A stretch of DNA of 64,000 nt from Psychrobacter sp. JCM 18902. Lineage in GTDB: Bacteria > Pseudomonadota > Gammaproteobacteria > Pseudomonadales > Moraxellaceae. This document shows positions 16,309 through 26,401 of the stretch, piece after piece. The stretch spans positions 620,001 to 684,000 of the forward strand of contig NZ_CAJHBK010000001.1 in NCBI RefSeq assembly GCF_904846615.1, in the 5' to 3' direction. The notes under the pieces were generated by a model. The model did not search any database. It saw nothing but the letters and a program-made list of their open reading frames with translations, and was not told the origin of the DNA. Made by a program: the position numbers and the translations under genes. Numbering within the stretch: the first letter of the stretch is position 1; each line of letters begins with the position of its first letter.

Positions 16309-17088
16309 CTAAGATTGATAATGGGTTGGGTCAGTGATGCCTGCCTGAGCAAAGCCTTGACGGCGTAGGGCACAGCTATCACATACACCACAAGCAAGAC
16401 CTTGTGCATCGGCTTGGTAGCAAGATATGGTTTGCCCATAATCGACGCCCAATGACAATCCAAGCTCAATGGTTTTTGCTTTTGACAGTTGCTGTAATGG
16501 CGTTTGAATGGATAAGTGATGACCGGTAACGCCCGCTTTGGTGGCAAGATTGGCCATATGCTCGAAGGCGGCAATATACTCTGGACGACAGTCGGGGTAG
16601 CCTGAGTAATCGACTGAGCTGACGCCAATGACAATATGATTGGCATCGGTCACTTCAGCAACGGCTAGCGCATAAGACAAAAATATCGTATTACGTGCAG
16701 GCACGTAGGTGTTAGGAATAGCGTCGTTATCGATCTCATCACGCTTTTTATTAGGGAATTTATCCGTATCGCCATCAGGAACAATCATACTGTGATCTGT
16801 CAGTGAAGAGCCACCAAGCTGAGCGATATCAATATCAATGATTCTGTGATTGACCTCGGCAGTCTCAGCGATAGCTTTTGCCGCGACCAGTTCACTATTG
16901 TGGCGTTGACCATAGTTAAAACTGACCGCAGTCACCGACGCATAACGTGCCTTTGCCCAATACAAACAAGTCACCGAATCAAGCCCGCCTGACAGCAGCA
17001 CAACGGCATTTTGGCTTTTATGCAGAGCATTTAAGTCAGTATCGAAGGCTTGATTATTAGAGGTACTTTGCGAAGTAACATTAGTCAT
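16309..17088 (-). CDS. queC: 7-cyano-7-deazaguanine synthase QueC
   Basis: 259 residues; E. coli QueC has 231. It converts 7-carboxy-7-deazaguanine, ATP and ammonia to preQ0 in queuosine biosynthesis. The ATP pyrophosphatase P-loop SGGLDS is at about 33-38, followed by SFNYGQRH, PARNTIFLS and the zinc-binding cysteine cluster CYQ...CGVCDSC near the end. The first about 25 residues are an extra N-terminal stretch. It is divergent from ttcA. No preQ1 riboswitch was recognised upstream. Confidence 0.95.
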   Translation of the reverse strand: MTNVTSQSTSNNQAFDTDLNALHKSQNAVVLLSGGLDSVTCLYWAKARYASVTAVSFNYGQRHNSELVAAKAIAETAEVNHRIIDIDIAQLGGSSLTDHSMIVPDGDTDKFPNKKRDEIDNDAIPNTYVPARNTIFLSYALAVAEVTDANHIVIGVSSVDYSGYPDCRPEYIAAFEHMANLATKAGVTGHHLSIQTPLQQLSKAKTIELGLSLGVDYGQTISCYQADAQGLACGVCDSCALRRQGFAQAGITDPTHYQS

Positions 17089-17455
17089 AGTGGTATCTAT
17101 TATTGGTTTGCGAAATGGGTTTGCGAAAAACGCCTATTTTAGCAAAAATACGCTCATTACAGAACCACGAAGCCATTATAAATACGATATGAAACCTTAA
17201 TCAGCACAAAAGAGAAATTTGTTTATAAAAGTATGGAGCTATCAGCAGTGCTATGGTCGAATATTTAGCATGCCTTAAGCTAAGCCATAAAAAAGACTGA
17301 ATATTTAATCTGATAGTTTAATCTCATCTTTTCAATCTGTTAGCAAATTTTGTTATAATCGCTGCTTTTAGAGCCACTGTGCTATTACCTCCTTGCTAAA
17401 GGCTTTATCCTTCCATTTTTTAGCAAAATTCCCTTGTAAAGATATTGAGTAACTT
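17089..17455 (+). promoter_or_regulatory. queC-ttcA divergent region with an extended -10 for ttcA
   Basis: A TATAAT at 17354-17359 preceded by TGT gives a good extended -10, about 95 bases ahead of ttcA. The -35 (around TTCAAT) is weak. No other structure was noticed in this 367-base gap. Confidence 0.5.
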
Positions 17456-18616
17456 ATGACCGCAGCAACCTTGTTTACGCCACAAATTACGCCTGAAATC
17501 GATGATATGTCAGCTGATACAGGTTTGGATAATCATGCTTGGGACACTGATGGTGATAGCATGGAATATGAGGATGTTGCTGACGATCATACAAATGAAA
17601 ACAGTATCGCCGCTGCACCGTCAACGTCTACTGAATCAGCAGAGTTCCGTAAATTACAAAAGAAGCTGCGTAGACAAGTATCATGGGCGATTCGTGATTT
17701 TAATATGATCGAAGACGGCGATGTAGTCATGGTCTGTGTTTCAGGTGGTAAAGACAGCTATACCTTGCTGGATATTTTACTATTACTCAAGCGTATCGCC
17801 CCGATTAACTTTGATATCGTCGCGGTCAATCTCGATCAAAAGCAACCCGGTTACCCTGAGGATATTTTGCCAGCGTATCTAAACGAGCAGGGCATTGCTC
17901 ACTATATCTTAGAAAAAGACACTTATAGTATCGTTAAGAGCGTGGTGCCAGAAGGCAAAACTTATTGCTCGGCGTGTTCACGTCTGCGCCGCGGCTCGTT
18001 ATACGGTTTTGCTAAGCAGATTGGCGCAACCAAAATTGCGCTGGGTCATCATCGCGATGATATGTTGGCGACTTTCTTTTTGAATTTATTTCATGGCGGT
18101 ACTCTTAAATCGATGCCACCGAAATTGCTCAGTGATGACAAGCAAAATCTACTTATTCGTCCATTGGCTTATGTCGAAGAAAAAGACATCATCGAATATG
18201 CTCGCTTAAAAGAATTTCCAATTATTCCATGCAACTTATGTGGTAGCCAAACCAACTTACAAAGAGCCATTATCAACGATATGTTGCGGGAATGGGATAA
18301 TGCTCATCCGCAGCGTTTGGCCTCTATTTTTAAAGCCATGCAAAACGTCGCACCGTCGCAACTAGCAGACCGTGAATTGTTTGATTTTGAGCAGTTAAGT
18401 CTTGATCGTGATGACAATGAGCGTTTGTTTGAAGGAGATAACATTCAAGCTGGGCAGACCGAGAGCTTGGCTGAAATTGGCTTACCTGTATCGCCAAAAA
18501 CTCAAGCGTTCAATCCGAAGTTTATGAGTGATAAACAGCAACTGCCAGAATCAGATAAAGCGACAGCAGATAATCGTATCACGCAAAAAATCCCAACGAT
18601 TAATCCGGTTATTTAA
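17456..18616 (+). CDS. ttcA: tRNA 2-thiocytidine synthetase TtcA
   Basis: 386 residues against 311 in E. coli. It thiolates C32 of certain tRNAs using ATP and an iron-sulfur cluster. The PP-loop SGGKDS is at 96-101 and the cluster cysteines are in CSAC (171-174) and CNLC (259-262). HHRDD and [14 protein letters not shown] also match. The extra length is an acidic N-terminal tail (about 1-60) and an about 60-residue C-terminal tail without motifs. It is a single gene followed by a strong terminator. Confidence 0.95.
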   Translation: MTAATLFTPQITPEIDDMSADTGLDNHAWDTDGDSMEYEDVADDHTNENSIAAAPSTSTESAEFRKLQKKLRRQVSWAIRDFNMIEDGDVVMVCVSGGKDSYTLLDILLLLKRIAPINFDIVAVNLDQKQPGYPEDILPAYLNEQGIAHYILEKDTYSIVKSVVPEGKTYCSACSRLRRGSLYGFAKQIGATKIALGHHRDDMLATFFLNLFHGGTLKSMPPKLLSDDKQNLLIRPLAYVEEKDIIEYARLKEFPIIPCNLCGSQTNLQRAIINDMLREWDNAHPQRLASIFKAMQNVAPSQLADRELFDFEQLSLDRDDNERLFEGDNIQAGQTESLAEIGLPVSPKTQAFNPKFMSDKQQLPESDKATADNRITQKIPTINPVI

Positions 18617-18677
18617 CGATTCGCTTATTCGATAATATTAAGTGACATTTATAAAAAATAGCATAAACCGTTAGTGT

Positions 18678-18717
18678 AAAAAACCAGCTCATTATTGATA
18701 AATGGCTGGTTTTTTTA
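18678..18717 (+). terminator. ttcA terminator
   Basis: Arms AAAAAACCAGC and GCTGGTTTTTTT around a loop of about 16 bases, downstream of ttcA. The A-tract also allows use from the fixH side. Confidence 0.85.
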
Positions 18718-18769
18718 CGTGTTAATAAATCAATTATTGGTCATGCTTATAGCAGCCAGATTGGTAAAA

Positions 18770-19351
18770 TCAACTTTCTGCAAAAACAGGTAATGGGTCA
18801 AAGCTAACTTTTGAACGTGGTAATTTCGCCACATCTTGCATACGCCAGTCATCTTTACCATCACTACTTACTTGTAGATAATATTTTGCTTTTAGAGGAT
18901 CTATATCTACTTGCGCACTGTATTTATTGCCTTCGACATGTTGAAGTACGACATCGTGATCTTTTTTGATGTCGGTTGCATGCGAGATAGACAGATCTAG
19001 TTTTTCAGGATAAGCCAAAGGATTACCATTCAGCAGTTTACCTGATTGCAGACTCTGTTCAGGATAATTTAGATAGAATACAACGTCACCATTATCTGCA
19101 AACTGCATTTCGCCGTGCAAATCTAAGTCATAAGTCAGCTTGTCACGTGACACATCATGATAAAGCGTCTTACCATCCATATACCAGTCGTCACGTACCA
19201 CGCTATCCCGAATTTGATAAGAGTAATAAACAAAAAAGATACAGGCCACTACGACAAATGCTGGCATGCCAATAACAAAAATAACCACCATGTAATTCTT
19301 ATACCATGGCTGAGTATCTTGATGCTTAAAATTTGATGCTGGAGTAGACAT
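18770..19351 (-). CDS. FixH-family protein
   Basis: 193 residues with one N-terminal membrane helix (about 20-48, MVVIFVIGMPAFVVVACIFF) and a periplasmic domain. Matches to FixH are PWYKNYMVVIFVIGMP, VVRDDWYMDGKTLY near the helix exit, and the KYYLQVSSDGKDDWRM end. FixH-type proteins accompany cbb3 oxidase genes and are linked to copper handling or assembly of the oxidase (family knowledge). It lies downstream of ccoG on the same strand, separated by a MITE-like element that may uncouple it. Confidence 0.82.
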   Translation of the reverse strand: MSTPASNFKHQDTQPWYKNYMVVIFVIGMPAFVVVACIFFVYYSYQIRDSVVRDDWYMDGKTLYHDVSRDKLTYDLDLHGEMQFADNGDVVFYLNYPEQSLQSGKLLNGNPLAYPEKLDLSISHATDIKKDHDVVLQHVEGNKYSAQVDIDPLKAKYYLQVSSDGKDDWRMQDVAKLPRSKVSFDPLPVFAES

Positions 19352-19686
19352 AAAATACCTATTAATCAGATATCTGTTTATCAGATATCTATAAACTGTA
19401 TCAATGGATAAGCTGACAGCGAAATAGCTGCCAGTTTAATGATAAATCGTCCACCTGCTAGCCACTGACTCACAGGTGAAATATAGAATTATATACTAGG
19501 GCGCATCCTCAGTCTGAATGAAAGCACCTAAATGGATTAAAAATGGTTAAATTTTGCCAAACAGCTGGTTAATATGCCGATATTATCTGCACTATTTTCC
19601 TAGTTTGGCTGCCATTTATCGCATTTCTATTACCAATTTTAAAATGAGGACCCGCACTAGCTAAGCTATTAATTGCTTATAAAAAC
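19352..19686. other. fixH-ccoG gap
   Basis: 335 bases between two same-strand genes of the cbb3 locus. Half of it is the MITE-like element listed separately. The rest has an ATC/GAT-rich repeat TCAGATATCTGTTTATCAGA near 19366-19385 and no recognised promoter. Confidence 0.4.
19499..19657 (-). mobile_element. MITE-like palindrome-ended element, copy D
   Basis: About 159 bp flanked by TA (CTAG at both sides). Read on the minus strand it aligns along most of its length with the copies at 36955, 44188 and 45531. It is more diverged than those, with ends GGGCGCATCC/GGACCCGCAC. Confidence 0.8.
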
Positions 19687-21096
19687 CTACTGCCCTTGAG
19701 TAGTAAATACGTTTTGTTTACTGACTTTATACTGACCATCTTCACTGGTCACATTTAGGGTCACTGATGTTTGTTCAAAATCGATGACCTTAGGATCGCC
19801 ATAAATACTCACAGGCATATCAAAGCTTTCACCTGCTTCTAATGGTACATCGTTGAATCGCAGCGCCAAGCTCAAACCTTCTTGTGGAGCAAGGGTTATT
19901 GTATAGGTATGCGGCTCTTGTGTCTTATTAGTCAGCTTGACGATATAGCTGTTTTCAATCATGCCTTGATTATTCACTGAGGACAACTGGTTACGGTCAC
20001 GGCGAATATCAATTTCTAACGGTACACGGTCCGTCAATGCATAAATAACGCCACCACATAAAATAGTAATAACAGCTAAATAAGCAAATAGACGTGGACT
20101 GATGACGCGGGTATTTTCTTTTTCTGACAACTGTCGTTCTGTTGTATAACGAATGAGTCCACGTGGATACCCGACTTTATCCATAATTTCATTACAAGCG
20201 TCAACACAAGCCGCGCACTGTATGCAAGCGACTTGCAAGCCATCTCGAATATCAATGCCAGTCGGACATACCTGCACGCACATGGTGCATTCAATACAGT
20301 CGCCTAAATGTTCAGGATGGGTGCCTTTTTTGCGTGCCCCGCGAGGCTCACCGCGCTCATAATCATAAGATACGACCAAGGTATCTTTATCAAACATGAC
20401 ACTTTGAAAACGACCGTATGGGCAGATTTGGATACACATCTGCTCACGCATATAACCTGCATTGACGTAGGTAGCAAAGGTGAAAATAAACATCGACACC
20501 CATACCCATGTTGGCCAATCAGGAATAGGAATAAAACCAATGGTTTGCCAGCTTTGATATAAATAATCTGTTCCAGCGACATAACTGACAAAGGTTGCCG
20601 CAGTAATCACTGAAAATACCAACCAAATAAAATATACCAAAGAACGTTTAAAGGCTTTTTTTGCGCTCATCGGTTCTTTGTCAAACTTGATACGTTTGTT
20701 GCGATCGCCAATCACCCATTTTTCAACATATTGATAAAGATGTGTCCAAATCGTCTGAGGGCAGGCATAGCCACACCAAACACGCCCCGCATACACAGTC
20801 ACCATGAATAAAGTGAATGCGGCAATAATCGCAAAGGCGGCAATGAAGTAAAAATCTTGGGTCAAAAAAGTCATGCCAAAAATATAGTAATGCTGCGAGG
20901 GAACATCAAGCCATATTGCTTGCCTACCATTATAACGTAACCATGGCAAAAGCAGAAAAGCGGCTAAAAGCGCATACATCGTGACGATACGAATGTTTTG
21001 ATAAAAACCGGTGACAAACCTAGGGTGAACTCGATGCTTGGTCGCATCAAGGTCAATTTGCTGTACAGGGATTTTATTGGGTTGTGGTGCTGACAT
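19687..21096 (-). CDS. ccoG: Cytochrome c oxidase accessory protein CcoG
   Basis: 469 residues. CcoG (FixG/RdxA) is an inner-membrane iron-sulfur protein; in studied species it reduces copper for assembly of cbb3 oxidase. Membrane helices occur near 33-52, 80-105, 155-180 and 190-212. Two ferredoxin-type clusters are visible: CIECTMCVQVCPTGIDIRDG and CIQCAACVDACNEIMDK, and GYACPQTIW is typical. A C-terminal Ig-like domain (about 360-469) follows another helix. GAGG lies upstream of the ATG. It follows ccoP on the same strand, beyond a strong terminator, so it probably has its own promoter in the 480-base gap. Confidence 0.95.
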   Translation of the reverse strand: MSAPQPNKIPVQQIDLDATKHRVHPRFVTGFYQNIRIVTMYALLAAFLLLPWLRYNGRQAIWLDVPSQHYYIFGMTFLTQDFYFIAAFAIIAAFTLFMVTVYAGRVWCGYACPQTIWTHLYQYVEKWVIGDRNKRIKFDKEPMSAKKAFKRSLVYFIWLVFSVITAATFVSYVAGTDYLYQSWQTIGFIPIPDWPTWVWVSMFIFTFATYVNAGYMREQMCIQICPYGRFQSVMFDKDTLVVSYDYERGEPRGARKKGTHPEHLGDCIECTMCVQVCPTGIDIRDGLQVACIQCAACVDACNEIMDKVGYPRGLIRYTTERQLSEKENTRVISPRLFAYLAVITILCGGVIYALTDRVPLEIDIRRDRNQLSSVNNQGMIENSYIVKLTNKTQEPHTYTITLAPQEGLSLALRFNDVPLEAGESFDMPVSIYGDPKVIDFEQTSVTLNVTSEDGQYKVSKQNVFTTQGQ

Positions 21097-21500
21097 AAAC
21101 GTGCCTCTTTTAAAAAAGAATCAGTTTGCTGGCATGATGAACAAACATCTTTAATCATCAGATGTATGAGTGTGTGATGTTATCAATGTCAGTAAGTAGC
21201 GGATAAAATATTGAACAGAAAAATATTTTAACCCATCTACCAAATGATCGATTGCAAATAGCTTAATGAGAATGGGTGATTATCTTCTAAATTAGCCACT
21301 AATAAGTGGTTTTTAGGTATTATCATTTTAGCATTCTCCCTATTATAAATGGGGTAATAATCTTAAAAACCAATCAATATATCAGCATAATGATCGATAT
21401 ATTGGTCGTGCTCTATGCAGTATTAAACTGCATTTCATTTGCTACTCAAATTTTGACAATGCGGTAGCAGTTAATAAACTCTCATCAAAGAATTTATAAA
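21097..21500. other. ccoG-ccoP gap
   Basis: About 400 AT-rich bases between the ccoNOQP terminator and ccoG. It should hold a ccoG promoter. No FNR-type TTGAT-N4-ATCAA box or other named site was recognised. Confidence 0.3.
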
Positions 21501-21533
21501 AAAAGGAGAACTGCAATAACAGTTCTCCTTTTA
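21501..21533 (-). terminator. ccoNOQP terminator
   Basis: Arms AAAAGGAGAACTG and CAGTTCTCCTTTT around a 6-base loop, with a T-tract on the minus strand. It is about 45 bases after ccoP. Confidence 0.9.
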
Positions 21534-21575
21534 TCAAATCCTATCAACTGATGCTATGACAACCATCTTTAAATA

Positions 21576-22712
21576 TTAGTTAGTCGTCGTTTCTACAGTG
21601 GTTGCTACTTGAGTAGCGGTTGGTGCTTTAGCAGCAGGTTGAGGGGTTTTATCTGATAATGAGTAAACATAAGCTGCAAGCAGCATAATACGCTCATTAC
21701 CCAGTTTGGTTTCCCACTCAGGCATCACACCAGCACGACCATAACGTAAGGTTTCGCGGATGGTCTCACGATCACCACCATATAACCAAATGTCATCTGT
21801 CAAGTTTGGCGCGCCAGTAGAAGTCATACCTTTGGCATCTGCACCATGACAAAGTACACAGTTAGTCGGCTCATTAAAGATTGCCTCACCTTGAGCGACT
21901 TGAGCTTTATCAAGCTCGTAACCAGGTTGGTTGCCAGATATTGATAGCACGTATTCAGATACCGCACGTACCCCATCTTCACCGATTTGATCACGCCATG
22001 CAGCCATACCACCAACTCGACCTTTATGTAGCGTGGTCAAAATGTTTGACGCTTCTCCGCCATATAACCAGTCATTGTCAGTTAGATTTGGATAGCCTAC
22101 TGCACCTTTGGCGTTAGAGCCATGACAGACCGCACAGTTCTGTAAGAACAAACGACTACCAACTTTTAAAGCATTCGGGTTTTCTGAAAGCTTTTCTACA
22201 TAAGGGGATAGTTCTGCAGTTTTCTCATCAATTTGAGCTTGCAGATCTGCTGGTGGTGTTTCACTGCGGCGCATCGTTGCCTGTAACTCAGCAAGTGCCG
22301 CTAAGGTCTCTGTCGCACCACTAGCATCCGCTTTTGCTAAGATGTTTTTCTCAAAGTTATCCGTAAATACTTTGTTATTACTCTCAAGCTCGCTATATAG
22401 CTCGTTCTTAGAGGTCCACGGTACCGTTTCGCCATCGACTTCTACAGTGGCAATACCTTCCCATTTTGATGGGAAAATACCTGGGAAAAATACCCAATAG
22501 GCAACACCCCAAGCGATAGAGCCAAAAAATATTACGAGCCACCATTTAGGTAATGGCTTGTCGTACTCTTTGATACCATCATAAGCGTGGCCTGTCGTAC
22601 CGTCATCTTCTAGTTCTGGCTTGTACTTCAATACCATTAGTAAGACACCGAGGATAGCAGCCCAACACATGATACTTAGTATGGTAATCCAAGAACTCCA
22701 AAAAAATGTCAT
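21576..22712 (-). CDS. ccoP: cbb3-type cytochrome c oxidase subunit CcoP
   Basis: 378 residues, a membrane-anchored dihaem cytochrome c that passes electrons to CcoO/CcoN. It has two N-terminal membrane helices (about 8-28, 57-78) and haem motifs CAVCH (193-197) and CVLCH (285-289). Axial methionines are likely in GGMAAW and GVMPEW. It is longer than the usual about 300 because of an about 80-residue Ala/Glu-rich insert (about 100-180) between the second helix and the first haem domain. It overlaps ccoQ by four bases. Confidence 0.95.
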   Translation of the reverse strand: MTFFWSSWITILSIMCWAAILGVLLMVLKYKPELEDDGTTGHAYDGIKEYDKPLPKWWLVIFFGSIAWGVAYWVFFPGIFPSKWEGIATVEVDGETVPWTSKNELYSELESNNKVFTDNFEKNILAKADASGATETLAALAELQATMRRSETPPADLQAQIDEKTAELSPYVEKLSENPNALKVGSRLFLQNCAVCHGSNAKGAVGYPNLTDNDWLYGGEASNILTTLHKGRVGGMAAWRDQIGEDGVRAVSEYVLSISGNQPGYELDKAQVAQGEAIFNEPTNCVLCHGADAKGMTSTGAPNLTDDIWLYGGDRETIRETLRYGRAGVMPEWETKLGNERIMLLAAYVYSLSDKTPQPAAKAPTATQVATTVETTTN

Positions 22713-22891
22713 CGTTTATCCTTATTGCGCTGCTCTTCAGACAGAGATTTTATATCCTCGTCATCAAGCGCAAGTTGTGCATCTTCTTCGAAGCGTTTTT
22801 TGTTTTTTGGCGAATACGCCCACCATGCAACACCTACGAAGGCAACAAAGGCAGAAACGGTCGCAATTGTTTGTAATTCACCAATACCCAT
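22709..22891 (-). CDS. ccoQ: cbb3-type cytochrome c oxidase subunit CcoQ
   Basis: 60 residues: one membrane helix (about 8-27), then YSPKNKKRFEEDAQLALDD, the typical CcoQ/FixQ tail. CcoQ stabilises the cbb3 complex. It overlaps ccoO by one base and ccoP by four, so translation is likely coupled across the operon. Confidence 0.92.
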   Translation of the reverse strand: MGIGELQTIATVSAFVAFVGVAWWAYSPKNKKRFEEDAQLALDDEDIKSLSEEQRNKDKR

Positions 22892-23529
22892 TAGCGCTGT
22901 CCTTCCATCGCGGTGCCCAGTTGCTGTAGATAAGCAACCAAAGCATCAAGTTCAGTGGCACCAAGTACAGCATCTGGTGCTCCTTCGATATCCTCTTCAG
23001 TGTAAGGTACACCAAAGCGATCACGGAATAGACGCATTTTAGTTTGAACGTTTTCACCATTCACTTCGTTGGTAGCAAGCCACGGGAAGCCAGGCATTAC
23101 TGATTCAGGTACTAGTGAACGTGGCGCAATCAAATGCTGCTTTTGCCAGTCTTCAGAATAACGACCGCCAACACGTGCTAGATCAGGTCCAGTACGTTTT
23201 GAACCCCAAAGAAAAGGGTGATCCCACGTAGATTCAGCAGCACGTGAGTAAGGTCCATAACGTTCAACTTCAGCACGTAGTGGACGAATCATCTGAGTAT
23301 GACATACGTGACAACCTTCACGAATATAGATGTCACGACCCTCAAATTCTAGTGCAGTCCATGGCTCCATAGAGGGCAGGGGAGCATTCACCCCACCTTC
23401 TTCAGGACCCTTGTTGTCATATATCAATGGTACGATTTCAACTAGCGTTGCAAAGCTAATAGCAATAACGATACCGATAACCAACAAGCCTGTATTTTTT
23501 TCAATAATTTCATGCGGTGTACCAGACAT
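22891..23529 (-). CDS. ccoO: cbb3-type cytochrome c oxidase subunit CcoO
   Basis: 212 residues. It is a monohaem membrane cytochrome c with one N-terminal helix (about 14-36) and the haem motif CHVCH at 73-77 ([17 protein letters not shown]). The downstream [24 protein letters not shown] is a CcoO signature. GGAGCGATC precedes the ATG. It is co-transcribed with ccoN (9-base gap) and ccoQ. Confidence 0.96.
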   Translation of the reverse strand: MSGTPHEIIEKNTGLLVIGIVIAISFATLVEIVPLIYDNKGPEEGGVNAPLPSMEPWTALEFEGRDIYIREGCHVCHTQMIRPLRAEVERYGPYSRAAESTWDHPFLWGSKRTGPDLARVGGRYSEDWQKQHLIAPRSLVPESVMPGFPWLATNEVNGENVQTKMRLFRDRFGVPYTEEDIEGAPDAVLGATELDALVAYLQQLGTAMEGQR

Positions 23530-23538
23530 GATCGCTCC

Positions 23539-25020
23539 TTATACGTTAGCTGCTGAAGGTTTATCAACACTAGGTTCATGATCAGTAGGATCTGCGATAT
23601 CGACAGGCTTACCTTCTGGCATTTTAAGTGTTTTATAAACGTTATATGCCATCACAAACATACCCGATACATACAATAGGCCACCAAAAGCACGACCAAT
23701 ATATGGGAAATGTGAGAACTCAACTGTATCAACGAAGCTATATACCAATGTACCGTCTGGATTAGTAGCCAGCCACATCATGCCTTGGCCAATACCAGAA
23801 ATCCACATAGATACGATATAGAAAATAGTACCCGCTGTCGCTAACCAAAAATGCGTGGTGATTAAGCTGATAGAATACATCTTAGGTTTGTTATAGATAC
23901 GTGGTAACAGTACATATAGCGAACCAATGGTAATCATACCTACCCAACCAAGTGCACCTGAGTGTACGTGACCGACTGTCCAATCCGTATTATGCGATAA
24001 CGCATTCACTGTCTTAATCGACATCATTGGACCTTCAAAGGTCGACATCGCATAAAACGACAATGCCACAATCATAAAGCGAATGATCGGATCGGTACGT
24101 AATTTATCCCAGCTGCCCGATAGTGTTAGCACGCCGTTAATCATACCACCCCAAGATGGCGCAAATAGGATGATTGAGAATACCATTGCTAGAGACTGCG
24201 TCCAATCTGGAAGCGCTGAATAATGCAAATGGTGACCACCAGCCCACATATATGACGCAATCAATGCCCAAAAGTGAACGATAGACAAACGGTAAGAATA
24301 AATAGGACGACCAATCTGTACTGGAACGAAGTAATACATCATTCCTAAGAAAGCTGCCGTTAGATAAAAACCTACCGCGTTATGTCCGTACCACCACTGC
24401 ACCATCGCATCAGTCGCACCACCAAATAACGAGTAAGACTTAAATGCGCTAACAGGAATCGCCATGCTGTTTACGATATGCAGTAATGCAATCGTAATAA
24501 TAAAGGCTGCAAAGAACCAGTTAGCCACATAAATATGTGAGGTTTTACGTTTGATGAGCGTACCGAAGAAAACAATGGCATAAGAGATCCATACCAAGGC
24601 AATCAAAATATCGATTGGCCACTCAAGCTCAGCGTATTCCTTGGTCGATGTTAAACCTAAAGGTAGGGTAATAACCGCTGATACGATAACGGCTTGCCAA
24701 CCCCAAAAGGTAAACCAAGCTAAATAAGGCGCAAATAACCTTGTCTTACAGGTACGCTGAACAATATAGTAAGACGTTGCGAACAGGGCAGAGCCACCGA
24801 ACGCAAAAATGACCGCATTGGTATGTAGCGGTCTTAAACGACTAAATGTCAGCCATGGAATGTCAAAGTTAAGTGATGGCCATGCTAACTGTGAAGCAAT
24901 GAACACACCAATACTCATGCCGACGATGCCCCATACCACGGCCATTATCGTAAAGAATCTTACGATAGTAATTTCGTACTCACGGTCAACTGGGGCGACT
25001 GCTGTGTTTTGTAAACTCAT
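23539..25020 (-). CDS. ccoN: cbb3-type cytochrome c oxidase subunit CcoN
   Basis: 493 residues, the catalytic haem-copper subunit that reduces oxygen to water at the inner membrane with high oxygen affinity. It has about 12 membrane helices. Recognisable blocks are [16 protein letters not shown] (low-spin haem histidine), [10 protein letters not shown] and HHLHYSA (copper and haem region), and [13 protein letters not shown]. An AGGA lies upstream of the ATG. It is the first gene of ccoNOQP. The upstream 860-base gap should contain the operon promoter; no FNR/ANR box could be read with confidence. Confidence 0.97.
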   Translation of the reverse strand: MSLQNTAVAPVDREYEITIVRFFTIMAVVWGIVGMSIGVFIASQLAWPSLNFDIPWLTFSRLRPLHTNAVIFAFGGSALFATSYYIVQRTCKTRLFAPYLAWFTFWGWQAVIVSAVITLPLGLTSTKEYAELEWPIDILIALVWISYAIVFFGTLIKRKTSHIYVANWFFAAFIITIALLHIVNSMAIPVSAFKSYSLFGGATDAMVQWWYGHNAVGFYLTAAFLGMMYYFVPVQIGRPIYSYRLSIVHFWALIASYMWAGGHHLHYSALPDWTQSLAMVFSIILFAPSWGGMINGVLTLSGSWDKLRTDPIIRFMIVALSFYAMSTFEGPMMSIKTVNALSHNTDWTVGHVHSGALGWVGMITIGSLYVLLPRIYNKPKMYSISLITTHFWLATAGTIFYIVSMWISGIGQGMMWLATNPDGTLVYSFVDTVEFSHFPYIGRAFGGLLYVSGMFVMAYNVYKTLKMPEGKPVDIADPTDHEPSVDKPSAANV

Positions 25021-25881
25021 TGGATGATTCCTTTACAGCCCGAATTATCAACAGAATTAACTAACTCTCCGCGCTATCTGCATCATAAAAGTAATAGTCA
25101 GATAAAAATAGAATCGCGGCACATGCTGTTTTTTTTCTCGCTTATCACCATAATATTATTAACTATCAATCTAAGCTTTCGCTTTATATCAGCTGGTATT
25201 GAGGCATAAAAGCGTTTTAAACGCACGACACTCACAGCTGGTCGATAGTAGGATTGTTAATAAATCATTAAGGTGAATAAGAAGATGCGCCGTTTTTGAG
25301 CATCAAACATCTAAAGAGGTGAAGTATTTATCTTAATTATTACCAAAAATTCTGTACTAATGAAGATAGATACCAATATCCATAGGGCCATAAAAATGTA
25401 CTGACCATAGACGTATGCTAGCGGCGGCTGACAAAAAAACATGTTTGCGTAATGTTTAGTTAAAACTCCCGACTCTGTTTAAGGGTATTGTAACGCAATC
25501 CTAATCAAATATCATCAGAACTATGCGGCAAAATACAAACTCTTTGGTAAAAATCTTAGCAAGCAACTTATTATAGCTGTGCAATTTGTCTATTTTATAC
25601 CCAATTTTATCACGATTCTAGAAATACATTTTGGTGATAGAGGGACAGTAATTACTACGCTTAGATATCATGACCAGCAGCATTTTTGTAACAATGGCCG
25701 CATGAGCACTCTAAATAAGTTTTACTTATCATCAAGTCGACCTCTATAATGAGACTAAATATAAGTGATGATAGCAGTTTTTGTACTGCTATTATGAGCA
25801 ACTATTTTATCACTTGATATCCAGTCAGGCGAGTGAGCCAAACAACGGTAGCCTGAAATAACACCAATTAAGGACAATAAT
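25021..25881. promoter_or_regulatory. Long divergent gap between ccoN and the SCP2 gene
   Basis: 860 AT-rich bases without a supported gene. It should hold the ccoNOQP promoter. A hairpin with arms ATAGCAGT/ACTGCTAT lies at about 25769-25795, ahead of the SCP2 gene. A 61-codon plus-strand frame at 25024 has poor codon character and was not accepted. Confidence 0.4.
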
Positions 25882-26271
25882 ATGGCAGTTTTTTTGACAG
25901 ATGAGTGGTTTGAGCAAGTTGAGAAAATGGGTAATGAGGCAGGCGAGCTAAATTTGCCGCCAGCACTGGCGAATATGATCGTCAATCTAAAAGTATCTGA
26001 CACTGAGCAAGACATCGAAGCGAACTTTGCAAACGGTTTATTGCATCGCGGCTTGAACGACGCCGCGACAACCACATTGTTGCTTGACCGCAGTATCTTG
26101 CAATCAATCATCACTGATTTCGATACCAATGAAATTATGGGTGCTTTTATGGGTGGTAAAATTCGCGTTGAAGGCGATATGTCACAACTGATGGCAGTAC
26201 AAACGGCCCGCCCAAGTGCTGAACAAAAAGAGCTATATACTCGTATTAAATCAATGACGACCATGGCTTAA
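25882..26271 (+). CDS. SCP2 sterol-binding-domain protein
   Basis: 129 residues, a single SCP2-like lipid-binding fold. The C-terminal part MGAFMGGKIRVEGDMSQLMAVQ is the conserved SCP2 block. AAGGA precedes the ATG at good spacing. Proteins of this family bind hydrophobic ligands; the ligand and pathway are unknown here. It is a single gene with a strong terminator. Confidence 0.85.
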   Translation: MAVFLTDEWFEQVEKMGNEAGELNLPPALANMIVNLKVSDTEQDIEANFANGLLHRGLNDAATTTLLLDRSILQSIITDFDTNEIMGAFMGGKIRVEGDMSQLMAVQTARPSAEQKELYTRIKSMTTMA

Positions 26272-26313
26272 TTCTATATTCGCAGGGTTTTATACTGACA
26301 ATTGTAAGAAGAC

Positions 26314-26346
26314 GAAAAGCCCCTAATGCTTATTAGGGGCTTTTTA
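26314..26346 (+). terminator. Terminator of the SCP2 gene
   Basis: Arms AAAAGCCCCTAAT and ATTAGGGGCTTTTT around a short loop. The symmetric A/T tracts make it usable also for the convergent minus-strand gene. Confidence 0.92.
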
Positions 26347-26401
26347 TTTGATGATACATTTAATTATCATTCTTAAAAGTAGCGGATGACTCGTAAAGTA
26401 G

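Noticed and set aside
25024..25209. 61-codon plus-strand frame beside ccoN
   Set aside because: It starts 4 bases from the ccoN start on the opposite strand, has an odd composition and no ribosome-binding site.
25021..25881. FNR/ANR box ahead of ccoNOQP
   Set aside because: I looked for TTGAT-N4-ATCAA and found only partial forms such as TTGAGCATCAA with the wrong spacing; none is convincing.
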